Positions 1 through 9,115 of a DNA stretch of 64,000 nucleotides are shown here, one piece after another (position 1 is the first letter of the stretch; every line of letters begins with the position of its first letter). The notes beneath the pieces are model-generated. The model did no database searches. It was not told the origin of the DNA and was given only the letters and a program-made list of their open reading frames with translations. The translations under genes and the position numbers were made by a program. This DNA comes from Lachnospiraceae bacterium (GTDB lineage Bacteria > Bacillota > Clostridia > Lachnospirales > Lachnospiraceae), in the NCBI GenBank assembly GCA_015056735.1, contig SVFT01000006.1, positions 1-64,000 on the forward strand, written 5' to 3'.

Positions 1-15
1 TTTCCTTTTGGCCAT
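1..15 (-). CDS. possible 5' end of a gene running off the window
   Basis: On the minus strand an ATG at position 15 opens a frame reading MAKRK before the window ends. A purine run AGGGGG lies about 7 nt upstream, which would be a usable ribosome binding site. That same run is one arm of the inverted repeat after yggS, so it may instead belong only to a terminator. Five codons cannot identify a product. Confidence 0.3.
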
Positions 16-21
16 AAAAAA

Positions 22-70
22 TCCCCCTAAAGGAGACTTTGGATATTTCCATTGTCTACTTTAGGGGAAT
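22..70 (-). terminator. inverted repeat downstream of yggS, probable terminator
   Basis: Read on the minus strand, CCCCTAAAG (59-67) pairs with CTTTAGGGG (24-32). The 26-nt loop can itself fold through TGGA/TCCA. A run of six T follows (minus strand, about 21-16). It lies about 40 nt past the yggS stop. It fits an intrinsic terminator with a long loop, or a stem that hides the ribosome binding site of the next gene. Confidence 0.45.
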
Positions 71-106
71 CATATCACCTTGCGCGCATCCCTTTTTGTA
101 ATCCTG

Positions 107-844
107 TTATTTCGTGTAATCGCGCGCTCCGAAGATACCTGTGCCGACGCGCACCATGGTTGAGCCTTCCTCGACTGCGACGGTATAGTCGCCGGTCATG
201 CCCATGGAAAGGATCGTCGGCTCAACGCCCGGAAGATCAGCGGCCGCAAGCTGATCATAAAGGGCTTTCAGATTGCGGAAATGAACACGGTTCGTTTCCG
301 CGTCTTCTGTATAGGGTGCGGATGTCATAAGGCCTGCAACTTTTACATGCGGCAGTGCACCGATCTCTCTTGCTGCATCAAGCGTCTCATGTTCTGTAAA
401 GCCCCACTTGGACTCTTCACCTGCGATATTGACTTCCAAAAGGACGGGCATGATCAGATTGTGCTTGGCCGCTTCCTTTTCGATCTGCGCCGCGAGCGAT
501 ACGGAATCGACGGAGTGAATGAGTGTCACCTTATCGATGATGTACTTGACTTTATTGCGCTGCAGGTGCCCGATCATGTGCCACTCCGGCGGGGTGCCGA
601 GCGCTTCGTATTTCTGCACGATTTCCTGCACATAGTTCTCCCCGAAGAGCATCTGGCCTGCATGCATGGCAGCCTTGATGTCTTCGATCGGTTTTAGTTT
701 GCTGACGGCGCAGATTGTGACCTCTCTCGGATCACGCCCTGCCTTCGCGCAGGCTGTCTCAATGCTTTCTCTCAGGTGAACAAGATTTGCGGAGATCTCT
801 TCCGCAGTCAGCTCTTCGCCTTCCGGACTGTAAGGTTCTGCCAT
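107..844 (-). CDS. yggS: YggS/PLPBP family pyridoxal phosphate homeostasis protein
   Basis: This 245-residue protein belongs to the single-domain, fold-type III PLP-binding family, which buffers pyridoxal 5'-phosphate and has no known catalytic reaction. The PLP lysine is K49 in AVSKLKP. Other family motifs are FGENYVQE, WHMIGHLQRNK (about 93-103), HSVDS, and SMGMTGDYTVAVEEGSTMVRVG near the C-terminus with IFGARDY at the end. The N-terminus is about a dozen residues longer than in E. coli YggS, but the ATG has a clear AAAGGAGG upstream, so I kept it. It lies 43 bp after the pyridoxamine kinase on the same strand, so the two probably form one vitamin B6 transcript. It acts in the cytoplasm. 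Confidence 0.93.
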   Translation of the reverse strand: MAEPYSPEGEELTAEEISANLVHLRESIETACAKAGRDPREVTICAVSKLKPIEDIKAAMHAGQMLFGENYVQEIVQKYEALGTPPEWHMIGHLQRNKVKYIIDKVTLIHSVDSVSLAAQIEKEAAKHNLIMPVLLEVNIAGEESKWGFTEHETLDAAREIGALPHVKVAGLMTSAPYTEDAETNRVHFRNLKALYDQLAAADLPGVEPTILSMGMTGDYTVAVEEGSTMVRVGTGIFGARDYTK

Positions 845-887
845 GAGTGCCTCCTTTGCCGATCCTTTCCGATCGGCCGTAGATTTC

Positions 888-1721
888 TTATTTCAGATCA
901 GCAATGAGACCCGGGATCACGGCCTCGAAATCAACACCGTATGTTTTATCCGGATCGTTCTCCATTGTCTCCCTGATCGATGCGACTGTAAATCTCGCCG
1001 CGATGCGAAGTGCTTCTTCGAGGGACTTGCCGCGTTCCAAAGCGCCAACTGTTGCACTTGAGAAGACATCCCCGGTTCCGTGATAATTACGGTCAAGCTT
1101 CTCGTGAGAAAAGCCGAAGAACTCCCCTGTCTCAACATTCAGGCCGGAAACGCCGGTCTTATTCTGTTCTGCCGTAACGCCGGTCAGAACAACAGCTTTC
1201 TTGGTGCCGAGTGCGGCAAGCTTTCGGAGCACTTCACGGATATATTCTACATCATATTCCGTCTTATATTCCACTCCTGTCATCAGACAAGCCTCCGTCA
1301 GGTTCGGAACGATGATATCGGCCTTTGCACAAAGCGAAGCCATTGCCTTCGGAAAATCATCGGGAAAGCCGACATAGAGCTTTCCGTTATCCGCCATGGC
1401 CGGATCAACGAAGAGGAGCGTGTCCTTTTCTCCGAAAGTATCGAAGAAATCCTTTACAAGGTCGATCTGTTCGGCAGATGCCAGATATCCTGTATAGATC
1501 GCATCAAAGTCGATCCCTTCCTTTTTCCAGTGTGCTGAGATCGGTTCGATCTGATCCTGCAGATCTTTTACGGTAAAGCCGGAGAACATGGTGTGCGTGG
1601 AGAGTACTGCAGTCGGGAGGATGGCTGTCTCAACGCCCATCGCAGAGATGATGGGGAGCGCGACTGTCAGGGAGCATTTGCCGACACAGGAAATATCCTG
1701 AATGGTAACGATTCTTTTCAT
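888..1721 (-). CDS. pdxY: pyridoxamine/pyridoxal kinase (PfkB/ribokinase fold)
   Basis: This 277-residue kinase would phosphorylate pyridoxal or pyridoxamine in the B6 salvage pathway. The N-terminus (ISCVGKCSLT, then LPTAVLSTHTMFSGFT) is typical of pyridoxal kinases, VDPAMADNGKLY (105-116) is the PdxK/PdxY pattern, and GTGD (215-218) holds the catalytic Asp and anion hole. Full family length. It starts at ATG 1721 behind an AGAAGGA-like site. The next gene on the strand is yggS, a PLP-binding protein, which supports a B6 role. The exact vitamer preference cannot be read from sequence; family members in Firmicutes are annotated as pyridoxamine kinase. Confidence 0.88.
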   Translation of the reverse strand: MKRIVTIQDISCVGKCSLTVALPIISAMGVETAILPTAVLSTHTMFSGFTVKDLQDQIEPISAHWKKEGIDFDAIYTGYLASAEQIDLVKDFFDTFGEKDTLLFVDPAMADNGKLYVGFPDDFPKAMASLCAKADIIVPNLTEACLMTGVEYKTEYDVEYIREVLRKLAALGTKKAVVLTGVTAEQNKTGVSGLNVETGEFFGFSHEKLDRNYHGTGDVFSSATVGALERGKSLEEALRIAARFTVASIRETMENDPDKTYGVDFEAVIPGLIADLK

Positions 1722-1911
1722 GGTGTGTCCTTCTTTCTGTTTTGTTACGAATTCGTTTTACGATTCATTTTGTGTTTTAAAGACCGATTTTCTACATCGT
1801 AGCACAAACTGGACATATAAACATATCCAGTTTTGAAGAAAGATATAAGACCAGACAATGTTGGCGTGATGAGTAAGTATGTGATTTCATAGCTGTCCGG
1901 TAAAAAGCAAC

Positions 1912-1941
1912 TTTACAAATTATATAGGTAGGCACTATAAT
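1912..1941 (+). promoter_or_regulatory. sigma-A-type promoter for the flavin oxidoreductase gene
   Basis: TTTACA (1912-1917), an 18-nt spacer and a perfect TATAAT (1936-1941) lie about 41 bp before the ATG at 1983, in the AT-rich 261-bp gap between two divergent genes. The rest of that gap shows no other gene. Confidence 0.7.
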
Positions 1942-1982
1942 TAAATTAGTTTGATGGTCAAAATATTTGAAAGGACAAATAT

Positions 1983-3071
1983 ATGCTCTCAATTCACGGA
2001 AAGAAAATGACGATCCCGCTTCTGCAGGGCGGAATGGGTGTTGGTGTATCGCTGGAGCGCCTGGCGGGCGCGGTCGCAAAATGCGGTGGCGTCGGATGTA
2101 TCAGTACAGCCGATTGCGGGTACAGAGAAGAGGATTTCATGAAGCATCCGGAGGAAGCAAACCTTCGGGCGCTCAGGCAGGAGATCAGGGATGCCAATGC
2201 CATATCGGAAGGAAACGGGCTGATTGCGATCAATGCGATGGTCGCGACACAGCAGTACAAGGATGCTGTGGAGACTGCTGTTGATGCCGGCGTGGACTGT
2301 GTTGTCTCCGGCGCGGGGCTTCCGCTTGAACTGCCCGAATATGTGCCGGAAGGGTCCTCTCTTATCGCTCCGATCGTGTCAAGCGGTCGTGCGATCAAAC
2401 TGATCGCACGTAACTGGCTGAACCGCTATAAACGCTTTGCGGATTTTGTTGTGCTGGAGGGACCGAAAGCCGGCGGGCATCTCGGTTTTAAAGAAGAAGA
2501 TCTTCTGGAGGGCAATGTAAAGCCTGTTGAGGAGATCCTTCCTGAGGTTATGAAAGAACTGGAACCGTACGAGCAGGCAGCCGGTCGTGCGATCCCCGTA
2601 TATGTTGCCGGAGGCATCTGGGACAGAGAAGATGTTAAGCGTATCATGGCGCTTGGTGCTGCCGGCGTACAGATGGCAACGCGCTTTATCGCGACAGTCG
2701 AATGTGATGCATCGGATCTTTATAAGGAAATCCTGCTCAAAGCTTCGGCAGGTGCCGCACGTATCATCCACAGTCCTGTCGGAATGCCCGGACGGGCAGT
2801 TGAGACACCGCTTATCAGGCGCCTTGAAAAGGAAGGGCGCATCGCGCCGACACACTGCTCGAGATGTATTAAAAAGTGTAATCCCGCAACGGTACCGTAT
2901 TGCATTACAAAAGCCCTCATCGAAGCTGCGAAGGGCAACTACGAGGAAGGCCTTTTCTTTACGGGATCCAATCTCGGAAGACTGACGCGGATGAGCACTG
3001 TTGCCGAGATCGTTCATGAGTTGTTTTCCGGCTTTAACGAAGGATGCCATCCAGTACTTGCGGGTCGGTGA
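1983..3071 (+). CDS. NAD(P)H-dependent flavin oxidoreductase (nitronate monooxygenase/FabK family)
   Basis: This 362-residue TIM-barrel FMN enzyme belongs to the 2-nitropropane dioxygenase-like family, which includes nitronate monooxygenases and FabK-type enoyl-ACP reductases. The FMN-binding start PLLQGGMGVGVS, the INAMVA strand, VSGAGLPLELPE, the GPKAGGHLG loop (about 160-168), VYVAGGIWDREDV and GVQMATRF are all present. The C-terminal part carries a Cys cluster (CSRCIKKCNPATVPYC) common in clostridial members. ATG 1983 is preceded by AAAGGA. There is no fatty-acid operon beside it, so a nitronate/detoxification or general redox role is more likely than FabK, but the substrate is not determined. 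Its 3' end overlaps the converging gene by 38 bp. Confidence 0.85.
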   Translation: MLSIHGKKMTIPLLQGGMGVGVSLERLAGAVAKCGGVGCISTADCGYREEDFMKHPEEANLRALRQEIRDANAISEGNGLIAINAMVATQQYKDAVETAVDAGVDCVVSGAGLPLELPEYVPEGSSLIAPIVSSGRAIKLIARNWLNRYKRFADFVVLEGPKAGGHLGFKEEDLLEGNVKPVEEILPEVMKELEPYEQAAGRAIPVYVAGGIWDREDVKRIMALGAAGVQMATRFIATVECDASDLYKEILLKASAGAARIIHSPVGMPGRAVETPLIRRLEKEGRIAPTHCSRCIKKCNPATVPYCITKALIEAAKGNYEEGLFFTGSNLGRLTRMSTVAEIVHELFSGFNEGCHPVLAGR

Positions 3072-4794
3072 TCAATTTGCCGCTCAAAAGTCCCGTTATC
3101 CGCTCCAGTTCCTGTCTGTCATTCGGGTCGTTGCTGGTAAGAAGACGTCGCATCTTCGTTTCCAGCTGAGCCATTTTGGTTTTGAAATCCGTTGCGTTGA
3201 CGCCGGAAAGGTCTACGGTACGACCGCCATACTTTTCACCGATCTCATCGATGCGCATGCCGCCGAAGCTGGATACAAATTCCGGTGAGGCGGCTGCTGT
3301 ATGTTTATGACCCGTCAGATTGCGCATGTGGGGGGCATCACTTTCGACTCCGACCAGTATACCGGCATAGGTGGACGAGCTGCCTTTTTGGATGTGCGTG
3401 TAGACATGTCCGCAGCAGCCGTCGTTTTTCAGATATCTTCCGGTTACGCCGGGCGCAGGATTCCCCATACCGCCGATCGCAATGTTCATGCCGTACTGGC
3501 CCGTGAATGTGCCGCGGCTTTTTTGCTCAACCTGTTTGGAAACAGGGGTGTTTTTGCGCTTTTTGCTCAGTGTATGCGTCGCGGCACCTCTTGTGTTGAG
3601 ACCGTTTGCATGTGTTTTGGATGCAAAAAAGTTCGGGATCACGCCGTTTTGATCTCTTTCCGTCATGAGGGAGCTGATAAGCTCCTCTTCTTTTTGTGAA
3701 GTATATACACCGTTTTCGGTGGCATCCGGCAGTGAGATCGATACACGCGAGCAGTGTGCAAAAGCGGTTGCTGTGGTGTATGGCCAGTTGACACTATGCT
3801 GTCCGTCCACCTTCTGCAGATTTCCGAGGTGGCAGCAGAGAAGGACTTTGGCCATGTAGATCTGGTTGCCGATGTTTCGATCGCGCTCTTCCTGTGTCGC
3901 GGTCGCTGTTTGGGAATCGCTCTGTGCGGAAACAAGAGGGGCAGCCATGAGTGTTGCCTGCATGACCGACTGGTTGCAAAGATCTTCGATCTCCTGATAG
4001 AATGCGGCATCGCGTGTGGCATGCTGAAGCCGCAGACCGCTCGGGTTTCTGCTGAGAATGGAGATCCCGATGCGGAAAACGGGATTCTGAAGGAGCGTTG
4101 TATCTCTCTGCTTCAGTGCTCTGATCACATCTACAGCGGTTCCGTTTTCAAAAAGATTGGCAAGTCTGGCCATAAAGTTTTTGGCGAGCAGGTTGCGCAT
4201 GATCGGATCAAGCTGCTGCAAGTTGGAATAGTCACCGTTCTGGCATCTTTGATAGAGTGCCATCTGTGTGATAGTCTCCGACTGTCCGGCTCCGTTTACA
4301 ATGGATGTTTTTTGCTGCAGGAGCTTGTCTTGCGCATATTCCGTTCTGAAAAATGACGCATCCGTGTAAAAAGATGTTTCCGCAGTCTGCGCGAGGTGCT
4401 TATGCTGGCTTTCCCACAGATCGGTTTTTGCGGAATTCGCTTTCTTTCGAGCGATCTTCGATTTTTGCGGATGCGATTGTTTTGTCTCATAGCAGTCACG
4501 AAGCGCAAACTGCGTGCTCTCGGCCTGATCGATCGCATGCAGGCGGGCCTGTTCCTGTTCCTGGCGATATTGCTGCGCGAAGGCAGTCATTTGCGTCCTG
4601 CGGATCTGGTCGTTTGTATGATCTGTTTCGTCTGCAAGGCGGCGAAGATCTTCGTCCGGCGTCATGCCGGAGATGCTAAACCGCCGTCTTCTGGTATCGG
4701 TGACGGTTTCACGTCTTTCTTCTATGTGCAGTTCTTCCGGCGTATGAAAGATCTGAAGATCGCCGGCTTCCTGGCTGCCAATGGTTCTGCCCAT
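3034..4794 (-). CDS. uncharacterised 586-residue protein
   Basis: I do not recognise this family. It has no signal peptide or obvious membrane segment. The N-terminal third is charged and rich in Q, R and E with coiled-coil character (about 60-150). The middle is helical (ITQMALYQRCQNGDY, LARLANLFENGT). A low-complexity basic linker (about 395-430, KKRKNTPVSKQ) leads to a compact Gly/His-rich core (about 430-545) with IAIGGMGNPAPGVTGRY, DGCCGHVYTHI, YAGILVGVESDAP, LTGHKHTAAASPEF, SSFGGMRIDEIGEKYGG and TVDLSGV. That core looks like a folded, possibly enzymatic or binding domain. ATG 4794 has a strong GAGGAGGAAA site. It lies 26 bp after a GNAT gene on the same strand, so the two are probably co-transcribed. 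Function unknown. Confidence 0.8.
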   Translation of the reverse strand: MGRTIGSQEAGDLQIFHTPEELHIEERRETVTDTRRRRFSISGMTPDEDLRRLADETDHTNDQIRRTQMTAFAQQYRQEQEQARLHAIDQAESTQFALRDCYETKQSHPQKSKIARKKANSAKTDLWESQHKHLAQTAETSFYTDASFFRTEYAQDKLLQQKTSIVNGAGQSETITQMALYQRCQNGDYSNLQQLDPIMRNLLAKNFMARLANLFENGTAVDVIRALKQRDTTLLQNPVFRIGISILSRNPSGLRLQHATRDAAFYQEIEDLCNQSVMQATLMAAPLVSAQSDSQTATATQEERDRNIGNQIYMAKVLLCCHLGNLQKVDGQHSVNWPYTTATAFAHCSRVSISLPDATENGVYTSQKEEELISSLMTERDQNGVIPNFFASKTHANGLNTRGAATHTLSKKRKNTPVSKQVEQKSRGTFTGQYGMNIAIGGMGNPAPGVTGRYLKNDGCCGHVYTHIQKGSSSTYAGILVGVESDAPHMRNLTGHKHTAAASPEFVSSFGGMRIDEIGEKYGGRTVDLSGVNATDFKTKMAQLETKMRRLLTSNDPNDRQELERITGLLSGKLITDPQVLDGILR

Positions 4795-4820
4795 AAATAT
4801 TTCCTCCTCTTTGATGATCG

Positions 4821-5696
4821 TTAGAATGCGCTGTCCGGGTCAGCTTCTTCTTCTCTGAAATAAAGCGCTGATCGGTATTCGTGTTCTGTCTCTCTGGCAT
4901 GTTTGCCGAGGATCTTTTTGGCAAGCGCAATGGATCGTTCGTTGATCGCAGGAATCGCGATCTTGGTATCGGGGCCGTACTTTTCTGCTGCTGCATGGAG
5001 AGCTTCCCGGAGCAGTACGATGAATAAAGCCGGATTATTCGGCGATGTGCGTCCCCATTCAAATGTCAGTGTGTTATCTTCATGAGAAAACAGCGCGCAT
5101 CCCGTGATCGCATCATCTGACAGGTGACAGAAGCTTACATCCGGATCGATCTCTCCTGCATCAATGAGCTGTTTCAGACTGGCGGGTTCGAAGTAGAGAA
5201 GTTTCCGTTCTTTTGTTTTGAGTGACCCAAACGGTACGCAAGCAGACGGTTGTATATCCGACAGTGTTTTGTTGGTCAGGAGATCTTTGATCTTGCAGCT
5301 GAAGCATGCACTTTCGAGATCTTCAGTTGAAAAGCCGAGATAATCAAGAAACGGACGCAGTGTTTCGGAGTCCCGGTCATCTTCCCGCACGTAAAACGCA
5401 CAGGTGATCCGCGTGATCGTTTCGTGGCGGAGCAGCATGTTGGCCATGTATGCCAGCATTTCGGTTCCGTATCCTTTGCGGCGGAAATCATGCGCAACGT
5501 AAATGGAGCAGATGCGCACATCTTGCGGCTCATCACCCGATGACCAGACCAAAGCTGCAACCGTGAGGTCATCTGCCGTGATACCGACGCCAACGGCAAG
5601 ATCATCCTGGATCAGTTCAGCCGCCTCCTCTGTCAAAAGCGGTTCGAAATAAGTCAGATTGTCCTTTGTGATCTCAGTGAGATTCATTTCCTGCAT
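4821..5696 (-). CDS. GNAT-fold N-acetyltransferase
   Basis: This 291-residue protein has a clear acetyl-CoA-binding motif A in its N-terminal half, ICSIYVAHDFRRKGYGTEML (about 77-96), preceded by the beta strand TVAALVW. The second half (about 170-290) has a weaker GNAT-like pattern (ALFSHEDNTLTFEW, then AIPAINERSIALAKKILG), so it may be a tandem GNAT with one active domain. The substrate is unknown. A TTG lies 15 nt further upstream in frame, but the GGGAGGG box sits between the two and is spaced 7-8 nt from ATG 5696, which decides the start. It heads a two-gene unit with the unknown 586-residue protein. Confidence 0.82.
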   Translation of the reverse strand: MQEMNLTEITKDNLTYFEPLLTEEAAELIQDDLAVGVGITADDLTVAALVWSSGDEPQDVRICSIYVAHDFRRKGYGTEMLAYMANMLLRHETITRITCAFYVREDDRDSETLRPFLDYLGFSTEDLESACFSCKIKDLLTNKTLSDIQPSACVPFGSLKTKERKLLYFEPASLKQLIDAGEIDPDVSFCHLSDDAITGCALFSHEDNTLTFEWGRTSPNNPALFIVLLREALHAAAEKYGPDTKIAIPAINERSIALAKKILGKHARETEHEYRSALYFREEEADPDSAF

Positions 5697-5820
5697 TGTT
5701 TTCCCTCCCAACAGAATCGGGTTGCCTAATTGAATATACGAATATTGTCTTTATGATACCATATTCATTGAATATTTCCTAAAAAAAACGAAAACGACCG
5801 AAAAAGAGATCCATTTCGTG

Positions 5821-5826
5821 TATAAT
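5821..5826 (+). promoter_or_regulatory. -10 box candidate for ridA
   Basis: A perfect TATAAT lies about 58 bp before the ridA start, in the AT-rich gap between divergent genes. No good -35 hexamer stands at 16-18 nt, so this is a weak assignment. Confidence 0.4.
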
Positions 5827-5883
5827 GAGAAAGAAAGACGGAAACGGGAGATGCAGACGCTCCCTAAAGAGGAGGAAAAGAGA

Positions 5884-6261
5884 ATGAAAAAAGTATCAAC
5901 AGATAAAGCACCTGCGGCGATCGGACCTTATTCTCAGGGGATCATTGCAGGCGGATTCCTGTATGCGTCCGGACAGATTCCGATCAACCCTGCAACGGGC
6001 GAGATCGAGGGGGCTGACATCACATCGCAGACAGATCTGGTGTGTCGCAATATCGGTGAGATCTTAAAAGCGGCGGGCACAGACTACGAGCATGTTGTGA
6101 AGACTTCCTGTTTCCTTGCCGAGATGGGTGACTTTGCGGCGTTTAACGGCGTGTATGAGAAGTACTTTACCGGTAAGCCGGCCAGAAGCTGCGTTGCGGT
6201 AAAGCAGCTTCCCAAGAGCGTTCTTTGCGAGATCGAGATCATCGCATATATCGGTGAATAA
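5884..6261 (+). CDS. ridA: RidA family enamine/imine deaminase
   Basis: This 125-residue RidA/YER057c/UK114 protein hydrolyses reactive 2-aminoacrylate and related enamines released by PLP enzymes, and works as a cytoplasmic trimer. Family motifs are APAAIGPYSQGI, YASGQIPINPATGEI, and PARSCVAVKQLPKSVLCEIE, where the Arg binds the substrate carboxylate and the Glu is near the active site. An upstream in-frame GTG would add 22 charged residues, but GAGGAGGAAAAG directly before ATG 5884 gives the start. Full family length. A GNAT gene follows after 21 bp. Confidence 0.93.
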   Translation: MKKVSTDKAPAAIGPYSQGIIAGGFLYASGQIPINPATGEIEGADITSQTDLVCRNIGEILKAAGTDYEHVVKTSCFLAEMGDFAAFNGVYEKYFTGKPARSCVAVKQLPKSVLCEIEIIAYIGE

Positions 6262-6282
6262 AAGACAGAGGAGATTACGCAC

Positions 6283-6759
6283 GTGGAATTGACGATCAGG
6301 CGGGCGGCGGGAAGAGACATCCCTGCCGTGATGAAGCTCCTGCATGAGGTTTTGGAAGTACATGCAGCGCTTCGCCCGGATATCTTTATTTCCGGTACGA
6401 CCAAGTATACGGAAGAGGAGCTTTTAAAGATCTTTGCGAATGATAAGGCACCGGTATTTGTGGCGGTGAATGAAAAGGATGAGGCACTCGGCCATCTTTT
6501 CTGCATCCTGGAAGAGCACGAGGCGACACCCAATTCGGGCGCGTATAAGACGCTGTATATAGATGATCTTTGCGTGGATGAAAGAGCCAGAGGATGCGGT
6601 ATCGCAAAAAAACTGTATATGTATGCATGCGATTATGCAAAGCGTCTCGGCTGCTTTAACGTGACGCTTCACGTCTGGGACGGAAACGACGGCGCCAGAC
6701 GTTTCTATGAGAAAATGGGCATGGGCATTCAGAGTACGACAATGGAGCAGGTTCTGTGA
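6283..6759 (+). CDS. GNAT family N-acetyltransferase
   Basis: This 158-residue single-domain acetyltransferase has the N-terminal TIRRAAGRDIPAVMKL pattern, the acetyl-CoA pyrophosphate loop VDERARGCGIAKKLY (about 101-115), and GCFNVTLHVWDGNDGARRFYEKMG at the C-terminus, the classic late GNAT motif. It resembles the RimI-like branch, but the acceptor cannot be named. The start is GTG 6283, with AGAGGAGA about 8 nt upstream. It is probably transcribed with ridA and ends inside the stem of a strong terminator. Confidence 0.85.
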   Translation: MELTIRRAAGRDIPAVMKLLHEVLEVHAALRPDIFISGTTKYTEEELLKIFANDKAPVFVAVNEKDEALGHLFCILEEHEATPNSGAYKTLYIDDLCVDERARGCGIAKKLYMYACDYAKRLGCFNVTLHVWDGNDGARRFYEKMGMGIQSTTMEQVL

Positions 6760-6783
6760 GCATTCACAGACCTGCTTTTTTTT
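6747..6783 (+). terminator. intrinsic terminator after the ridA-GNAT unit
   Basis: GCAGGT plus CTGTGA (6747-6759) pairs with TCACAG plus ACCTGC (6764-6775), followed by eight T. The stop codon of the GNAT gene lies within the stem. Confidence 0.9.
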
Positions 6784-6866
6784 ATTGGAAGACCGCACAA
6801 AATTCAGATAATATCACGCGATACACGATATAGAATGTAAAATTTCATAAAACAGCTCAAATTATA

Positions 6867-6895
6867 TTGAAATTGAAAAGAAAAACTAGTAAAAT
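6867..6895 (+). promoter_or_regulatory. sigma-A-type promoter for the chemoreceptor gene
   Basis: TTGAAA (6867-6872), 17 nt, TAAAAT (6890-6895), about 60 bp before the ATG at 6957. I saw no convincing sigma-28 (flagellar) promoter in the gap. Confidence 0.6.
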
Positions 6896-6956
6896 CTTTT
6901 ATACAATTCGTAAGAGATAGATGGTTGCAGTGTGCAAAATGTAAAGGAGAGATGCT

Positions 6957-9017
6957 ATGAAATTTAAGAAGATCAGTACCCGAATGCTGACGGTGATCCT
7001 GCCCGTTATTCTGATCGCGATGATCGTACTGACGGTGATCAGTGCAACATCCGGATCGTCCATTATCGAGGAACAGATCGCCGGGAAGATGGAATCTGAG
7101 CTGAATGCACAGAAGAATTCGATCGATAAGTATCTGAACTCTGTATCCGATATGGCGAATTCTCTGGCGCGGGTCGTTTCCACGACATATAAAGGAACGA
7201 ATATCAAGACCTATGAAACCATGTTCGGAAACGTGATCAATACGAATGAGATCGTAAGCGGTGCCGGTATCTGGTTTGAGCCGTTTGCGTTCGATCCGTC
7301 AGAAGAATACATGGGACCGTATATGTACAAGGACGGCGGTTCGATCGTTGTAACATACGATTACAGCAATGCGGAGTATGACTACTTCAACCAGGAATAC
7401 TATCTGAATGCGAAGGCCGCGACGGGTGCTGTGATCACGGATCCGTATTATGATCCGACATCTGCCTCCGTCATGAGTACATGCTCTACGCCGATCTTTG
7501 ATGAAAGCGGCAATTACATCGGCTGTATCACGGTAGATATCCTGCTTGACAAGATCCAGGAGATCGTCGGATCGATCAAGGTCGGAAAAGCCGGAAACGC
7601 GATTTTCTTAAGCTCAACGGGCGTGATCCTTTATTCCGCGGATGTACCGAATGCGGCTTCCGAAGAGCTCAATCTCACAGCGGATAAGAATGCAAGCCTT
7701 GCGAATGCAGCCAAGACGATCATGGGCAGCGAGAAAGGCATCACGACATATGTCAAGAACGGCGAGACATATAATCTGTATTATGACACCTTGAATACCG
7801 GTTGGAAGCTGATCATTCAGATGCCGCAGTCTGAGATCATCGCACCGGTCAAGACGCTGGTGATCACGCTGGCCATCGTTGCGATCATTGCAACGCTTCT
7901 TGTTACGGCATCCGTTTTGTTGCAGGTAACCTCCATGGCGCGCGCGATCAAAAGAGCCGTTGCTTTTGCCGGTTCGCTTGCATCCGGCGATTTTACCGTT
8001 GCACAGATCCCGGTAACATCCAAGGATGAGATCGGCAGGATGAGCGATTCCATGAATGCCATGTATTCCGGCAATAAGGATATTATCAGGCAGATTTCGA
8101 CCCATGCGGCCCAATTGCATACGTCCAGCACCGATCTGAACGAGGCATCCGAGCGACTCATGCAGCAGTTCGAACAGATCGAAGTGTATATGCGTGATGT
8201 GAATGAAGCGATGATGAATGCTTCGGCCGCAACAGAGCAGGTAAATGCTTCCACGGAAGAAGTGAACAGCTCCGTTAACATTCTATCCGGTGAGACTGTC
8301 AAGAGTTCGGATAAGGCTAATGAGATCCGCGTAAGAGCCAAAGAGATCGAACGCTCCAGTAAAGAGTCGTATGAAAATGCAAGCTCCCTGTACCACAGAT
8401 TCGAACAGGAACTGCAGGTCAGCATGGAGAACGCAAAGGTTGTTTCTTCTATCGCCGAGATGGCGAGTACGATCTCCGAGATCGCATCGCAGATCAACCT
8501 GCTGTCTCTGAATGCTTCGATCGAGGCTGCACGTGCGGGCGAGCAGGGCAAAGGCTTTGCGGTTGTTGCTTCTGAGATCGGCAAGCTTGCAAACGATACG
8601 GCGGAAGCGGTTGAGAAGATTCAGAATACGGTCGGCGATGTAGAGGGTGCATTTAAGAGTCTGCTCGAAGATTCCGGCACATTCTTATCGTTCCTGAAAG
8701 ATACCGTTGCTCCCGATTATCGTCATTTCATGGATATCGGTAAACAATACGGTGAGGATGCACTCAGCTTTGCGGAGATCTCCGAGCGTCTGTCCGAGAT
8801 GACGGGCAATATCGAACGTACCATGGGTGAAGTGAGCAGCGCGATCACAAACATCGCCGAGTCTACGCAGACAACGGCGGATAACAGCGGCAAGGTTATG
8901 GAGTCTGTGACAGACGTGGCCGGGATCGTAGAGGATGTATCCAGGATGTCAAGAGGCCAGGAAGAGATCGCAGATACGTTGAAGGGTGTCGTAAACCAGT
9001 ATAAACTTGACGCATAA
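6957..9017 (+). CDS. methyl-accepting chemotaxis protein with extracellular dCache sensor
   Basis: This 686-residue membrane receptor would feed a CheA/CheW pathway. A membrane helix near the N-terminus (about 10-30) is followed by a large extracellular double-Cache-like domain (about 40-285), including the [27 protein letters not shown] and [19 protein letters not shown]-type pattern split over residues 101-195. A second helix (about 298-322), a HAMP segment and a long cytoplasmic coiled coil follow. The hairpin tip reads [20 protein letters not shown] (about 517-536), the MCP hallmark. dCache ligands are usually amino acids, amines or organic acids; which one here is unknown. AAAGGAGAG precedes ATG 6957. 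Its presence implies motility genes elsewhere. Confidence 0.93.
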   Translation: MKFKKISTRMLTVILPVILIAMIVLTVISATSGSSIIEEQIAGKMESELNAQKNSIDKYLNSVSDMANSLARVVSTTYKGTNIKTYETMFGNVINTNEIVSGAGIWFEPFAFDPSEEYMGPYMYKDGGSIVVTYDYSNAEYDYFNQEYYLNAKAATGAVITDPYYDPTSASVMSTCSTPIFDESGNYIGCITVDILLDKIQEIVGSIKVGKAGNAIFLSSTGVILYSADVPNAASEELNLTADKNASLANAAKTIMGSEKGITTYVKNGETYNLYYDTLNTGWKLIIQMPQSEIIAPVKTLVITLAIVAIIATLLVTASVLLQVTSMARAIKRAVAFAGSLASGDFTVAQIPVTSKDEIGRMSDSMNAMYSGNKDIIRQISTHAAQLHTSSTDLNEASERLMQQFEQIEVYMRDVNEAMMNASAATEQVNASTEEVNSSVNILSGETVKSSDKANEIRVRAKEIERSSKESYENASSLYHRFEQELQVSMENAKVVSSIAEMASTISEIASQINLLSLNASIEAARAGEQGKGFAVVASEIGKLANDTAEAVEKIQNTVGDVEGAFKSLLEDSGTFLSFLKDTVAPDYRHFMDIGKQYGEDALSFAEISERLSEMTGNIERTMGEVSSAITNIAESTQTTADNSGKVMESVTDVAGIVEDVSRMSRGQEEIADTLKGVVNQYKLDA

Positions 9018-9047
9018 ATCAGATCGATATATGATCATAAAAAGGGC

Positions 9048-9090
9048 AAAGGCCGTCCGAGTGCATATCCTGCAGCGGGCGGCTTTGTTT
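9048..9090 (+). terminator. probable intrinsic terminator after the chemoreceptor
   Basis: AAAGGCCGTCCG pairs imperfectly with CGGGCGGCTTT across a 16-nt loop, followed by a broken T tract (TTTGTTT). Confidence 0.55.
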
Positions 9091-9115
9091 CAATAATGAG
9101 AGGAGGAGACCCGGT

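Noticed and set aside
1747-1756. Palindrome ACGAATTCGT upstream of the pyridoxamine kinase gene
   Set aside because: A single 10-bp palindrome with no second copy or link to a promoter element is not enough to call an operator.
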